Shown here one piece after another: positions 45,240-54,233 of a DNA stretch of 64,000 nucleotides. Source of the DNA: G963677085 sp963677085 (GTDB taxonomy: Bacteria > Planctomycetota > Planctomycetia > Pirellulales > Thermoguttaceae); assembly GCA_963677085.2 (NCBI GenBank), contig CAXXFH010000006.1:434001-498000 (forward strand), written 5' to 3'. The position numbers and the translations under genes are program-made. Within the stretch, counting starts at the first letter, position 1; each line of letters starts with the position of its first letter. The notes under the pieces are model-generated. The model was not told the origin of the DNA. It searched no databases and saw only the letters and a list, made by a program, of their open reading frames with translations.

Positions 45240-46709
45240 TCAGCCCGCCTGGCGTTTGGCCGCCGGGCTCGTTCGCTGACGCGTGGCCGTTTGGCCGAAG
45301 TGAGGACCTTGCAGCGTGCTGTGGCCGCCGAGAGGGTCGGACGCCTGTTCGCCCGGGCGGTAGACCTTGATCTGCCGAACGCCGAACATTCGCACGAAGA
45401 CGGGTGTTACACACAGCGACGCCCAAACGAACGTCATCGGTTCCAGCGGAATCCGAAACCGCACCGAGGTAATCACCAGCGCGTGAAACGCGGTGACGAC
45501 GGCGAACACCGCGTAAGTGGGCCAGAGTCGCCGCCAGTGAGAAACCGAAACGGCTACACCCAACCCGGCCAGCACCAGCCAAACGACCGTCGTCAGGCGG
45601 TAGATGCGGTTGGCGGCCTTGGGATTGGTCTCGTCGAACAACAGGAAGTATCGCAGCCGGTTCAGACAAAGCTGGGCGTATCGGCCCGGGTTGTCGCGAA
45701 TGAACTGCCACGCCCGACGGCCCAACAGATCGCTTCGCTCGGGCTCGCTGAGGCCCTGAAACTCGCGGTAGCCGGTGGGTTTCAGCAGCACGTCGTCGAT
45801 GTAAAGCGTTTCGTGCCGCGCTTCCCACATCGCCCGATCGATGCCGGCCAGCGTGCCGTCGTGTTCGCGCAGCATTCGTGTGGCCGACCGTTTGGGGATT
45901 TTGTCGGTACCGTGGCTCGCCGGGTTGTTGGCCTGCCAAAAGGCGTAACCGAACGTCGACTTAACGAACACGAACCGCCCATGGACCAGCCGATTGCGAA
46001 CGATCCACGGCGCAATCAACACGGCAGCCACCGTGGCCATCAGGGCAACTCGGCCGATTGGGCCCCAACGGAATCGGGCGTGCCAAGTGCCGTCGCCTTC
46101 GGCCATCCAAAATGCGACGGCGCAGAGGGGTAACGCCAATGCGAGTATCGGTTCGATCAATAGCAGCAACCCGGCCAACGAGCCGGCCAACAGGGCGCCT
46201 TGCCAGCGGCGTGTCCACTGTTGCGAAACCACAACGGCCAACAGGGCAGTGAGCACCAAGGTCGCCCAAAGGGCTACTTGCAGATGGGTGACCATGTAGA
46301 GGTGCGTCGGGTAGACGGCCGCCCCGATGGCTGCCACCCAACCGACCGCTCGCATTTGCGGCACCAGCGACCAACCGAGCCACGCGACCAACAAAACGAT
46401 GCCCGTGCCAGCCAAGCATTGCAGAAGTTGCACCACCAAAACGGCGCCCGGGCTAGCGACACCGAACAGCCAGTAGACGACCGTCAACAGCAGCGGATAA
46501 AAAGGCGCTTGCTGCGACGTGGGGCCCTCGACACCGAGAAACTCGATCGAGAAGCCGTGGCCGGCCAGCAGATTTTCGGCGATCCGGCCGTGTTCATAGG
46601 AGATCGGCGCGGCGTGGTCTGTGTGCAGCGCAGCAACAACCCACACCCTCAGCCCAAAGGCGAGGATGGCCAGAAGCAGCAGGGCAATCGTCGTCCGTGA
46701 CCATTTCAT
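45240..46709 (-). CDS. Glycosyltransferase family 39-like membrane protein
   Basis: 489 residues with about ten transmembrane helices. The N-terminal helix precedes a luminal/periplasmic loop with SYEHGRIAENLLAGHGFSIEF and QQAPFYPLLLTVVYWLFG, which is the pattern of GT39/ArnT-like (PMT_2) transferases. These use polyprenyl-phosphate sugars to glycosylate lipids or proteins in the periplasm. The C-terminal soluble tail includes PGEQASDPLGG. It follows the surface-protein cluster on the same strand (about 200 bp gap), so it may modify those products; this is inference. Acceptor and sugar unknown. Confidence 0.8.
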   Translation of the reverse strand: MKWSRTTIALLLLAILAFGLRVWVVAALHTDHAAPISYEHGRIAENLLAGHGFSIEFLGVEGPTSQQAPFYPLLLTVVYWLFGVASPGAVLVVQLLQCLAGTGIVLLVAWLGWSLVPQMRAVGWVAAIGAAVYPTHLYMVTHLQVALWATLVLTALLAVVVSQQWTRRWQGALLAGSLAGLLLLIEPILALALPLCAVAFWMAEGDGTWHARFRWGPIGRVALMATVAAVLIAPWIVRNRLVHGRFVFVKSTFGYAFWQANNPASHGTDKIPKRSATRMLREHDGTLAGIDRAMWEARHETLYIDDVLLKPTGYREFQGLSEPERSDLLGRRAWQFIRDNPGRYAQLCLNRLRYFLLFDETNPKAANRIYRLTTVVWLVLAGLGVAVSVSHWRRLWPTYAVFAVVTAFHALVITSVRFRIPLEPMTFVWASLCVTPVFVRMFGVRQIKVYRPGEQASDPLGGHSTLQGPHFGQTATRQRTSPAAKRQAG

Positions 46710-46828
46710 GCGTAAAATCCCGTCGAAGCGGCGGGATCATACCGCAATCGGAGGGGGCGGGCAATAGCAGACTGACCAGGTGTCGATACTCAACTGAAAA
46801 CGATGATTCGAGTTTTCGTTCCAAAGGG

Positions 46829-46912
46829 GCGAGGGACGAGGGATTAGGGACGAGCGTTGCCGGTTCCCATTTGTGTTTTCTCGTCCCTCGTCTCTAGCCC
46901 CTAGCCCCTGTT
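46829..46912. repeat. 'Cctcgtccct/ctagcccct' repeat
   Basis: Inverted pair of ggggcgagggacgaggga and tcgtccctcgtctctagccc, the same family as at 44807-44855 and 54345-54378; can form a long imperfect hairpin between the glycosyltransferase and DUF1559 genes. Confidence 0.6.
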
Positions 46913-46916
46913 TCGG

Positions 46917-47843
46917 TCAATAATCGCCGGCGGCGATTCGTTCTTTTCCGTCTCGAGTGGAGAGAGCCTGGTAGGTGTTCATGTCGATGGTTTCGCTGAG
47001 GAAGCCCACGTGGCCATCGACATACACGAAGGGTGCCCCGCCGGGATGCCAACTGCCGAACGGCATTTCGTTGCCCTGCGAGCAGTCGGCGAAGGGCAAC
47101 AGGCTAGCATTGATCGGGTACATCGTGCTCCGAAACGCCCGACCCAAGTTGCGTTGACTCAATCCACAAGGTTTGCCGCAGTTGCCACCCATATACCAGT
47201 TAACCGGGCCACCCGTGGGGCCATCGTAGTCTTCCATGCCCTTCGGGTGGGTGTGAATGCTCTCGCCGACGGCCAACGTGGTGGACGTGCCGTCGCGAAC
47301 GTCGGCAATGCGGACCCATAGGTTGTGGTTGAACATGCCGTCGTCGAAGATGGCGCCCCACCAAGCCGTGGCCACCTGCGTCTTCCCACCGACCACGCCG
47401 AAGTACACCCGATGGTTCGGATAGGCCTCCCAGCGGCCCTCGCTGGGACAGTGATAGACCGAAATAGCCATTTTGGCGTCGGTGGGGTCTTTTTGTATCC
47501 AGCCGAATGATCCCCATTCGTCTTCGTAGTCGTAGCGGCTTTCCAGGGCAGCCATCTCGAGGTATGGCAGGATGGCGATATACATCGGGTTACCACGGCA
47601 GTCCGTACCGCCGTTACAGCCGCCGGGAACACTGATCGACGAACCAGCCGGAAACGTGCCGTGCGTGGCGTGATAGCCGTGCAGTGCCAGCCCGATCTGC
47701 TTCAGGTTGTTCGTACACTGCATCCGCCGCGCCGCCTCGCGGGCCGATTGCACGGCCGGCAGCAACAGGGCGATGAGGATGCCAATAATGGCGATCACCA
47801 CCAACAACTCAACCAACGTGAAGCCCGGCAATCGACGCTTCAT
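46917..47843 (-). CDS. DUF1559 protein with prepilin-like N-terminus, last gene of the surface cluster
   Basis: 308 residues from ATG 47843. MKRRLPGFTLVELLVVIAI is a prepilin-type N-terminus (cleavage after Gly, Glu at mature +5), followed by LLPAVQSAREAARRMQCTNNLKQIGLALH, the DUF1559 start. The C-terminal motif FVYVDGHVGFLSE is a DG-H variant of the usual DGSVRF. GTG 47855 is an alternative start. Co-directional with three PEP-CTERM genes, suggesting co-expression. Function unknown beyond likely envelope display. Confidence 0.92.
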   Translation of the reverse strand: MKRRLPGFTLVELLVVIAIIGILIALLLPAVQSAREAARRMQCTNNLKQIGLALHGYHATHGTFPAGSSISVPGGCNGGTDCRGNPMYIAILPYLEMAALESRYDYEDEWGSFGWIQKDPTDAKMAISVYHCPSEGRWEAYPNHRVYFGVVGGKTQVATAWWGAIFDDGMFNHNLWVRIADVRDGTSTTLAVGESIHTHPKGMEDYDGPTGGPVNWYMGGNCGKPCGLSQRNLGRAFRSTMYPINASLLPFADCSQGNEMPFGSWHPGGAPFVYVDGHVGFLSETIDMNTYQALSTRDGKERIAAGDY

Positions 47844-47865
47844 CGGTCTGCTCACTGATTACTGG

Positions 47866-48543
47866 TTACCGGCGACGGCGGCGCATTGCGCAGAAGACTA
47901 GCCCGACGAGGCCCAACGCCATAAGCGCGAAGCTCGACGGCTCGGGTACGATCGACAAGCTGACGTCGTCAATGTAAAGCGATTGGACAACGGTCGAATT
48001 GGCGCCGCTGAAGTACATCTCGATCAGGAAATACGTCGTGTTCGTGGGAACCGTTTCATTTTCAACCGAAAGCTTGATCCACTCATCTGTCGGCGAGGTT
48101 GAACTGACCCGAGCGGTTTCGTACCGCGTCAAGACGGCGTTTCCATTGTTGCCATCGCGGGCGAAGAGATTCACGCCAAAGTTGGCCCCGTCGAGACCGC
48201 CCACCGAAGGATTATAGACGTAGAGACTGAATTCAAACGGGTTGCCGATATCCTCGGCCGTCACCCCGAAGACATCCTGACGAACTGCGACCGCCGCCAA
48301 GCCACCGTCATTGGTTAACAACTTCAGCGAAAAATCGCCCGTTCGCGCCTGTTCGTCACTGCGTGCCTGCTGCAAGGGATAACCGGACTGATTCCAAACG
48401 TCGGCGTCGGCCGGATCGCTGCCTGCGTAATCTTCGAAGCTTGGGTTCTGCACGACAATCTCTGCCGAGGCAACGGGGGACATCGTAAGCAATAGCCCCA
48501 CCAGTACACCGAAGAGAACCGTTTTTCTGGACAATTGATACAT
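47866..48543 (-). CDS. PEP-CTERM surface protein 1
   Basis: 225 residues: signal peptide (FGVLVGLLLTMSPVASA), a jelly-roll or carbohydrate-binding-like beta-sandwich (VVQNPSFEDYAGSDPADADVW, then YIDDVSLSIV at the end), and a C-terminal PEP-CTERM tail (VPEPSSFALMALGLVGLVFC plus Arg cluster) for exosortase/archaeosortase-type processing. Probably a secreted or surface-anchored protein. Start ATG 48543, AGAGGA upstream. Third of three PEP-CTERM genes; no exosortase in the window. Confidence 0.88.
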   Translation of the reverse strand: MYQLSRKTVLFGVLVGLLLTMSPVASAEIVVQNPSFEDYAGSDPADADVWNQSGYPLQQARSDEQARTGDFSLKLLTNDGGLAAVAVRQDVFGVTAEDIGNPFEFSLYVYNPSVGGLDGANFGVNLFARDGNNGNAVLTRYETARVSSTSPTDEWIKLSVENETVPTNTTYFLIEMYFSGANSTVVQSLYIDDVSLSIVPEPSSFALMALGLVGLVFCAMRRRRR

Positions 48544-48569
48544 GGGAGTATTCCTCTTGCTCACTCGGG

Positions 48570-49316
48570 TTACCGGCGACAGAAATGACACATCACGCCG
48601 ACGACGGCCAACAAACCCAGCAGCCAGCTCGATGGCTCGGGCACAAAGGTCACGCTCAGCAGTGGGCGATCTCCAACTACCGAAGTCTCGCTGGAGTCGA
48701 AGATCCAACCGTCGTTGCTGTCGGGCATGATTGCCCAACCGTGGTTCGCGGCGCCGTCGACCCAAGCCTGGACGCTTGCCGTGACGTCGAACTGGTGGGC
48801 CGCCCCCAGGACGCCGAGAGAGCTGGCCGTGAACTCTTGGGTGGCCAGGGTGTCGGTACCGATCGTCAGTCCGTCGCCATCGAAGCTGTTGGCCCAGGTG
48901 GCCGCTTCGTCCCAGGCCACGTCCACCCGATAGCCATCGGCGCTGCCTCCCGAAACGGCGTACTGGTTTTCGCCGTCGGTCGTCACGGTCAGAGTGGCCG
49001 AGAGGATGGGCGCTCCGACGGGAATCAGCCCGACGCTGCTACCGATGATATTGGCGAATTGTACGAGCCCTTGAGCCGGCTCACTTTGGTTGGTGGCATC
49101 CGTATCGATCCAGATCTCGTCCCGGGCGCCTTGCCCATCGGCGTTCTTTTGGATGAAGGTATCGGCGGTGCCCGCGTAACCGTCGACGCCCTCTTGAAAC
49201 GTGAGCGTGATCGGCGCCGCCGAGGCGGCGGTCGGCAGGCCGAGGGTGACGATACCGAAGGCGATTGCCGCGAGTGTTCTCATCACGTTTGCGCCGGCGT
49301 TTCGTAAACTGAACAT
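48570..49316 (-). CDS. PEP-CTERM surface protein 2 (DNRLRE-like domain)
   Basis: 248 residues: signal peptide ending near TAASAAP, a DNRLRE-like beta domain, and a PEP-CTERM tail (VPEPSSWLLGLLAVVGVMC plus basic end). The mature domain is clearly paralogous to the C-terminal domain of the upstream FecR-type regulator: both have GxxDYxGxADT, FWxDTDAT / IWIDTDAT, DGLTxGTDT, VTASVQAWV and GWAI.P.S.DGW in the same order. Start ATG 49316 with GAGGGGG upstream. Function: surface display, possibly recognition. Confidence 0.85.
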   Translation of the reverse strand: MFSLRNAGANVMRTLAAIAFGIVTLGLPTAASAAPITLTFQEGVDGYAGTADTFIQKNADGQGARDEIWIDTDATNQSEPAQGLVQFANIIGSSVGLIPVGAPILSATLTVTTDGENQYAVSGGSADGYRVDVAWDEAATWANSFDGDGLTIGTDTLATQEFTASSLGVLGAAHQFDVTASVQAWVDGAANHGWAIMPDSNDGWIFDSSETSVVGDRPLLSVTFVPEPSSWLLGLLAVVGVMCHFCRR

Positions 49317-49376
49317 GGGTGATTCCCCCTCTTTGCAGAGCAATAGAGTTTTTCGGTGAATGGCACAAAAAGGCGA

Positions 49377-50120
49377 TTAGATACGATATCTACGACGTAG
49401 TACCGGCACGGCCGCCACCATAGCCAACGCCGCCAAAACCCAAGTTGCCGGCTCGGGGACCGGCTGGGTTGTTACCGTCAGTAGTGCTGCATTCGTCCCG
49501 CGGTGAGAGCCACCGTAGCGGATATTGTTGCCCGGGTTGTTGGTAAGCTCGTTGCCATCGGCGTTGATGCGGATCACCGCGTAGTCGCCCGCCTGGGCGC
49601 CGTAGGTATCGTAAAGAGAACTCACGAAACTCGTCACATCGGTCTGGGCCACGTCGTTGACCGCCACAGTCGTATTCGCCGTGACAAAGTTGTCGACGAT
49701 TTTCGTGGGCAGGTCGGTGCCGATGTTGGTGCCCAAGGTGTTGCCGTCTCGGGTTTCGGTGTCAGTGATTAGCAGCCAACTGCCTTTTATTACGGGTGTG
49801 CCGGTGAGGTAGCCGAGGCCCCAGATGTCGATGTTGGCGCCCGGCAATGTCCCCTCCTGTGTGACCGTCAGCTTCAGGGCGGCCGATGTCAGTGACTGAC
49901 CTTGGAGGTCCGGCAACTCGAAGATGGCGATGCCGTTGTAGTTGCCTCCGGTGGCAGCACCAACGATCAAATCCTGCGAGGGAAAGGTACCGCCATACAC
50001 GGCACCGTCACTATCATCGCTGTAAATTTCAAGTACATCGGCCCGTGCCTGGCCGACAAGAAGGCACAACACACCACACGCCATCACAACGGGCAACGTG
50101 ATCCGATAATTGCTGCTCAT
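49377..50120 (-). CDS. PEP-CTERM surface protein 3
   Basis: 247 residues: signal peptide (VVMACGVLCLLVGQARADV) followed by a beta-rich domain of the DNRLRE type (IAIFELPDLQGQSLTSAALKL, VTSFVSSLYDTYG, ADGNELTNNPGNNIRYG) and a PEP-CTERM tail (VPEPATWVLAALAMVAAVP plus RRRYRI). First PEP-CTERM gene after the FecR-like regulator (27 bp gap). Likely exosortase substrate; the sorting enzyme must be elsewhere in the genome. Confidence 0.86.
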   Translation of the reverse strand: MSSNYRITLPVVMACGVLCLLVGQARADVLEIYSDDSDGAVYGGTFPSQDLIVGAATGGNYNGIAIFELPDLQGQSLTSAALKLTVTQEGTLPGANIDIWGLGYLTGTPVIKGSWLLITDTETRDGNTLGTNIGTDLPTKIVDNFVTANTTVAVNDVAQTDVTSFVSSLYDTYGAQAGDYAVIRINADGNELTNNPGNNIRYGGSHRGTNAALLTVTTQPVPEPATWVLAALAMVAAVPVLRRRYRI

Positions 50121-50147
50121 GTTCGGCTCCCTTTTTTCTGCGGATAG

Positions 50148-51734
50148 TTACTGTCTTTGGTTTGATTTGTTCGACTCTTGCTTGGATTGCTTGGGTATGA
50201 AAGTCACACTAAGCATCGGCCGATGTTCAGCGACCGGCGCTTCGCTGGAGGCCACGACCCAGCCGTCGCCGCTGGTCGGTAGGATGGCCCAGCCGTGGTT
50301 TTTCTCGCCGTTGACCCAGGCCTGAACGCTGGCCGTTACGTTGACGGCTTGGGCAACACCCAACCCCAGAGCATCGGTCAGACGTGCGTCTGGTTTAGCC
50401 GCCGTGTCGGTACCGACGGTCAGTCCGTCGCCGCCGAAATTCGCTTTCCACGTATCGCTGTCCTTCCACGGCACGGCCATGCGGTAGAAGTTGACTAAAG
50501 CGGCACATTCCGCGCAGTCGTTTTCGGCACTGGTCGTCAACGTGAGGACCGCTACCAGAACGGTTGACCCGGGCGGAATCTGGTTCGGTCCGTTGCCCAC
50601 GATGCGGTCGAATCGCAGCAGGCTATGCGCCGGGTCGTGCCGGGTTCCGCCTGTAGCATCGGTGTCGACCCAGAAGTCGACCTGTTCGGCCATGCTGGTG
50701 GCAAGGTCCGCGCGGATATGCGTATCGGCGACGCCCTGGTAGTCGTCGATGCCTTGCCGAAACGAAAGCGTAACGGCCTGCTTGTTGTCGAAAGCCGACG
50801 CACGCGGAATCAAGCGGCGCAGACGTACGAAATCGCGCTGCGTGTGGGTTGCCTGCTCGGGCGTGACCTGCGAGATTTTTCCGGCAGCGACTTGGGCGGT
50901 CTGCCCCCCGACGAGTACGCAAACCGTGGGTTTCTTCTGCGGAGCGCCCGGCGCCGCTTCGACCATCACGGTTCCTTGAGTAACGCACACTTCGGCCGCC
51001 CCGTCGCCTTGTACCGAAAGCCCAAACTCGGTTCCCAAATCGGTGATCGTTGCCGAAGGTGTCTCGACGGAAAAGCCGACGGCTTTCTCGGGCACTTGGG
51101 CGATAAGCCGCCCATGGTCCAGTTTGCTGGCGTTCTGTTGCAGAGGAATGAATGTCGCCGGGCCTTCAAGGATTACCGTCGCCCCTTGAGCAAACTTGAT
51201 TTCGACCAACCCTTCGGCCAGGCGGAGAGGTTCTTTGGCAACGATCGAATCACCCACCGCCTTCGGTTTGGTGCCGTCGGCCCATCGTGCGGCTACCATT
51301 TGCGTGAGTTGGGCCACCGCGCCGGCACTTGGCGGCTGTACGGCGTCGTTGCGGGCATTCCACTCCCGAAAACTCGGCGCGGCCACCAGGGCCATCAAGA
51401 CCAGGCATCCCACCAGCATGACAGTAGCCACGACCAGCCCTTGGTTGGTCGGCTTGGTCAGCGTTCCGGTTGCGTGCCGCCAGAATCGGCCGAGCCGACT
51501 GCGACCGGCCGGTTTTGTCCGCGACGCGGGCGTACCGGTTGTGCCCCGTTCCGCCCGGGAGTAGAGGTCCAACGCTACGTGGAGATTCATGTAACGGCGG
51601 TACATCGCCCGCGCGGCTTCGTCTTCGCGGAGGATTGTTTCGAGCCGCTCGAACTGGGCGCCGTCGAGCGTTTCATTGCACAGCGCGGCAATAAGGCTTT
51701 TCACTTCGCGCGACGTAGCATTGGGGCTGCTCAT
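50148..51734 (-). CDS. FecR-type anti-sigma protein fused to a cargo-like domain
   Basis: 528 residues. Residues 1-60 are cytoplasmic and resemble planctomycete anti-sigma N-termini (LREDEAARAMYRRYMNLHVAL); a helix at about 95-118 spans the membrane. A FecR domain follows (GATVILEGPATFIP, then GFSVETPSATITDLGTEFGL). From about residue 315 there is a DNRLRE-like domain matching PEP-CTERM protein 2 encoded downstream. ATG 51734 overlaps the sigma-factor stop (ATGA), so the two are translationally coupled and probably form a sigma/anti-sigma pair. The fused sensor-like domain is unusual. Confidence 0.85.
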   Translation of the reverse strand: MSSPNATSREVKSLIAALCNETLDGAQFERLETILREDEAARAMYRRYMNLHVALDLYSRAERGTTGTPASRTKPAGRSRLGRFWRHATGTLTKPTNQGLVVATVMLVGCLVLMALVAAPSFREWNARNDAVQPPSAGAVAQLTQMVAARWADGTKPKAVGDSIVAKEPLRLAEGLVEIKFAQGATVILEGPATFIPLQQNASKLDHGRLIAQVPEKAVGFSVETPSATITDLGTEFGLSVQGDGAAEVCVTQGTVMVEAAPGAPQKKPTVCVLVGGQTAQVAAGKISQVTPEQATHTQRDFVRLRRLIPRASAFDNKQAVTLSFRQGIDDYQGVADTHIRADLATSMAEQVDFWVDTDATGGTRHDPAHSLLRFDRIVGNGPNQIPPGSTVLVAVLTLTTSAENDCAECAALVNFYRMAVPWKDSDTWKANFGGDGLTVGTDTAAKPDARLTDALGLGVAQAVNVTASVQAWVNGEKNHGWAILPTSGDGWVVASSEAPVAEHRPMLSVTFIPKQSKQESNKSNQRQ

Positions 51735-52294
51735 GCTTCGCCTCCGGCGGTCAAGGTCCGTTCGACGCATTGCAGCAACCCGTCGCGAATTCGACCGAGC
51801 ATCTTGTAGAGGCTGTTGGGGGTTCGTCCGAGTGCCTCGGCAAGCTGTTTCACGGTGGCCGAGCGGCCGTAACAGGCTTCGAGCACCTGCCGCTGGCGTT
51901 TGCTGAGCTTCTGAAGGCAACCGGCCAACGCGCGGCGCTCTTGGGCGAGCAGCTCGACGTCTTGCTCGCCTTCGGTGGCCATCAGTTCGATCAGGTCGTC
52001 GGAGAAAACGAGTCGGCTGCGGCGGGCCTTTTTCAGATGGTTTAGCACGGCATGCTTGGCGACCACGCAGGCCCATCGCACGAAGCTGCTGCCGGGCGCG
52101 TCGGGGTCGAATTCGTCGAACTTTCGCCAGAGGGTGACGCTGACCTGCTGCATGACGTCTTCGGCGTCCGACCAATGGGGCACCAGCGAGAGGATATAGC
52201 CGAAGATGGCCGGCTGGGCCTGGGCGAACAGGGCTACAAATCGTTCGTCGATCATCGGTCGCCGCTGCTCCGCGTTGGATTGGATGCTATCCAT
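51731..52294 (-). CDS. ECF-type RNA polymerase sigma factor
   Basis: 187 residues. Region 2 (about 20-85): FVALFAQAQPAIFGYILSLV, with DAEDVMQQVSVTLWRKFDEFD as the -10 recognition helix. Region 4 (about 130-180): LSKRQRQVLEACYGRSATVKQLAEALGRTPNSLYKMLGRIR, a helix-turn-helix of the small planctomycete sigma subfamily. It presumably controls its own operon, including the downstream FecR-type regulator and surface proteins, as is usual for this group. Start ATG 52294 has GGAAA; Met at 52255 is an alternative. Confidence 0.93.
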   Translation of the reverse strand: MDSIQSNAEQRRPMIDERFVALFAQAQPAIFGYILSLVPHWSDAEDVMQQVSVTLWRKFDEFDPDAPGSSFVRWACVVAKHAVLNHLKKARRSRLVFSDDLIELMATEGEQDVELLAQERRALAGCLQKLSKRQRQVLEACYGRSATVKQLAEALGRTPNSLYKMLGRIRDGLLQCVERTLTAGGEA

Positions 52295-52533
52295 GGGGAT
52301 TTTCCAAAATTCCGACCGCCGATTACTCTTGCCCGTGCGCCGGCAGTATTTCGACGCAATGTCAAAAAACAACGCAAGTCGTTGGCGGAAAACCGGTTGC
52401 AGTCACGCGTGTCTAGTTGTCGACGGAGAAAAGGCATACCCTCATCATGTTTATAGGTCCTCTCAAACGGCAACCTGCCGTAGAAAGTCGGAAAGACGCG
52501 GTCGTGGGGGTGTCGGCCGAGCCTTGGTGACTA

Positions 52534-52607
52534 GCCTGGGTTTCTTACCACAAAGGTGCCTGTACGGACCAACTCCGTGGTTTAGTCTCGTGGTGAGAAA
52601 CCCAGGC
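52534..52607. repeat. 74-bp inverted repeat
   Basis: Arms GCCTGGGTTTCTTACCAC (52534-52551) and GTGGTGAGAAACCCAGGC (52590-52607), 17 of 18 matching, around a 38-bp centre. It lies upstream of the ECF sigma gene. It may be a small MITE, an operator or a transcript hairpin; only the symmetry is seen. Confidence 0.6.
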
Positions 52608-52769
52608 CGACCGGCCTACGGCTTGCCTGTCCGCTACAATCAGCCGCCCCCCGGGTCCGTAGTCGGGGGAACCCCTGCTCGGGGACCATCGGGGGTTGCA
52701 AATCGCCGTTGGGGGTGTACTGTGGACCTAATGTCGATGTCTGTGTTGTCAATAAATAATAGAATGGAA

Positions 52770-52840
52770 GGCGACCAACGGGAGCGGTTGCTTGTTGGGT
52801 GTGGTAGCATCATTTGAGTTGGCAGACTTGCCGCCCAGGA
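52770..52840 (-). repeat. Family A repeat, copy 5 (reverse)
   Basis: 'aggcgaccaacgggagcggt' core followed by 'ggtgtggtagcatcatttgagttggcagacttgccgccc', ending about 37 bp before ATG 52878. Confidence 0.75.
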
Positions 52841-52877
52841 ATTCGATTCCTGTCCCGGCCGACACCTTGGGCGTCTT

Positions 52878-54233
52878 ATGCAGGAAATTCTCTTCGAGTA
52901 CGAGATGCACCCGACGACATGGGTCTACGTGTCGTCGCTGATGACGATTGGCATCTACTTCAAGTTCCGGCGTTTCTGGAGCGTGCGAAACCTGGACCTG
53001 ATTGGCCTGATCGCCTTCTCGCCCTCGCTGTTGCTGATCTCGCACGACTTCTATCAGGCCGGCTACCTGTGGCTGTTTGCCATTAGCGGGGTTTTTCTGA
53101 TTCGGATGTTGGTCGACTCGGTCATGGTGCGCCGGCCCTTGCTGGAGCCGAACCTTTCGGCCAGTGGCTTGGCGTTTACGGGCGTGGCCCTACTCGGATT
53201 TTTGATGACAAGCGTCGTCACCGGCAAGGTGGTCGGCGGCGACAAGTTTCTCGTGCAGCCGGCGCTTCAGGAAGCCCACGCGATCGCTGCTTCCGAGACC
53301 GACGCGTCGGCCGAAAAAAAACAGCCGGCTGACGAGACTCCGCCAGTAGCCGCGGCCGACACGGTCCCTGGCTATCCGCCGTTCTACGGTTTCGCGGGAT
53401 TCGCCAACGAGCAACTGGGTCCCGTCGACCGCGACGATCCGGCGCGATCTCATCGGATACTGGTACACGTGGTTGCCGCCCGGACCGTGGCGATTCTCGC
53501 CCATCTGGCCCTAGTGGCGGGGATGGTGCTGGTAGGCTATCGACATTTCGACAATTTCGAGACGGGCATGGCCGCGGCGACGCTCTATCTCTTGCTGCCC
53601 TACACGGCCCAGTTAACCGATCAGGTCGACCACGTGGTACCGGGGGCTCTGCTTGCCTGGGCCGTGTATAGTTACCGACGCCCGCTGATTGCCGGTGCCT
53701 TGATCGGTTTGGCCGGCAGCCTGATCTTTTACCCGTTCTTCCTCCTGCCGCTTTGGTGTGGTTTTTATTGGCGACGGGGCCTGATACGCTTTGCTGTGGG
53801 CACGGTGGTCGTGGTATTGGTGATGGTGTTGTTGCTGCTGATCGGTGGTTCAACTCACTTCTTCGACTACGCCAAACAGATGTTTGGTGTCAACTGTGTA
53901 CTCATGCCCACGCCCACGGGATTTTGGGCCTTTCACGAACCGGCGTTTCGGATTCCGGTAATCGCCGGTTTCGTGGCCCTTTGTGGGAGTATGGCGCTGT
54001 GGCCGGCCCAGAAGAACTTGGGCACGCTGTTAAGCTGTTCGGCGGCGGTAATGCTCGGCTCGCAGTTTTGGCATCCGTACAACGGGGGTATTTACATGGC
54101 CTGGTACCTTCCGCTGTTGTTGATGACCGTCTTCCGTCCCAACCTGGAAGACCGCGTTGCCTTAAGCGCACTGCCGGAAGTCTGGTATCATCTGCGGCGA
54201 CCACGCTTGGGGCGGGTGCAACGGGCCAGTTAG
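52878..54233 (+). CDS. Polytopic membrane protein, unknown function
   Basis: 451 residues with about eleven hydrophobic segments. The N-terminal helices are followed by an Ala/Glu-rich hydrophilic loop (about 130-165, including EKKQPADETPPVAAADTVP), then a block of helices with LLPYTAQLTDQVDHVVPG and a later WHPYNGGIYMAWYLP loop. These loops with acidic and His residues are reminiscent of GT-C-like integral membrane transferases, but I cannot confirm this. The preceding 110 bp is a family A repeat. Codon use matches neighbours and the frame is complete. Confidence 0.65.
   Translation: MQEILFEYEMHPTTWVYVSSLMTIGIYFKFRRFWSVRNLDLIGLIAFSPSLLLISHDFYQAGYLWLFAISGVFLIRMLVDSVMVRRPLLEPNLSASGLAFTGVALLGFLMTSVVTGKVVGGDKFLVQPALQEAHAIAASETDASAEKKQPADETPPVAAADTVPGYPPFYGFAGFANEQLGPVDRDDPARSHRILVHVVAARTVAILAHLALVAGMVLVGYRHFDNFETGMAAATLYLLLPYTAQLTDQVDHVVPGALLAWAVYSYRRPLIAGALIGLAGSLIFYPFFLLPLWCGFYWRRGLIRFAVGTVVVVLVMVLLLLIGGSTHFFDYAKQMFGVNCVLMPTPTGFWAFHEPAFRIPVIAGFVALCGSMALWPAQKNLGTLLSCSAAVMLGSQFWHPYNGGIYMAWYLPLLLMTVFRPNLEDRVALSALPEVWYHLRRPRLGRVQRAS

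Larger units (their letters stand above)
52295..52877. other. Intergenic region with inverted repeat
   Basis: About 580 bp between divergent genes. It contains an inverted repeat (52534-52607) and a reverse family A repeat (52770-52840). It should hold the autoregulated promoter of the sigma operon; I could not identify it. No gene seen. Confidence 0.5.

Noticed and set aside
45052..45279. Plus-strand 75-codon frame MPIDLRSDHPKGKPRQ...
   Set aside because: Overlaps the end of the glycosyltransferase gene on the other strand and has no ribosome-binding site; I treat it as chance.
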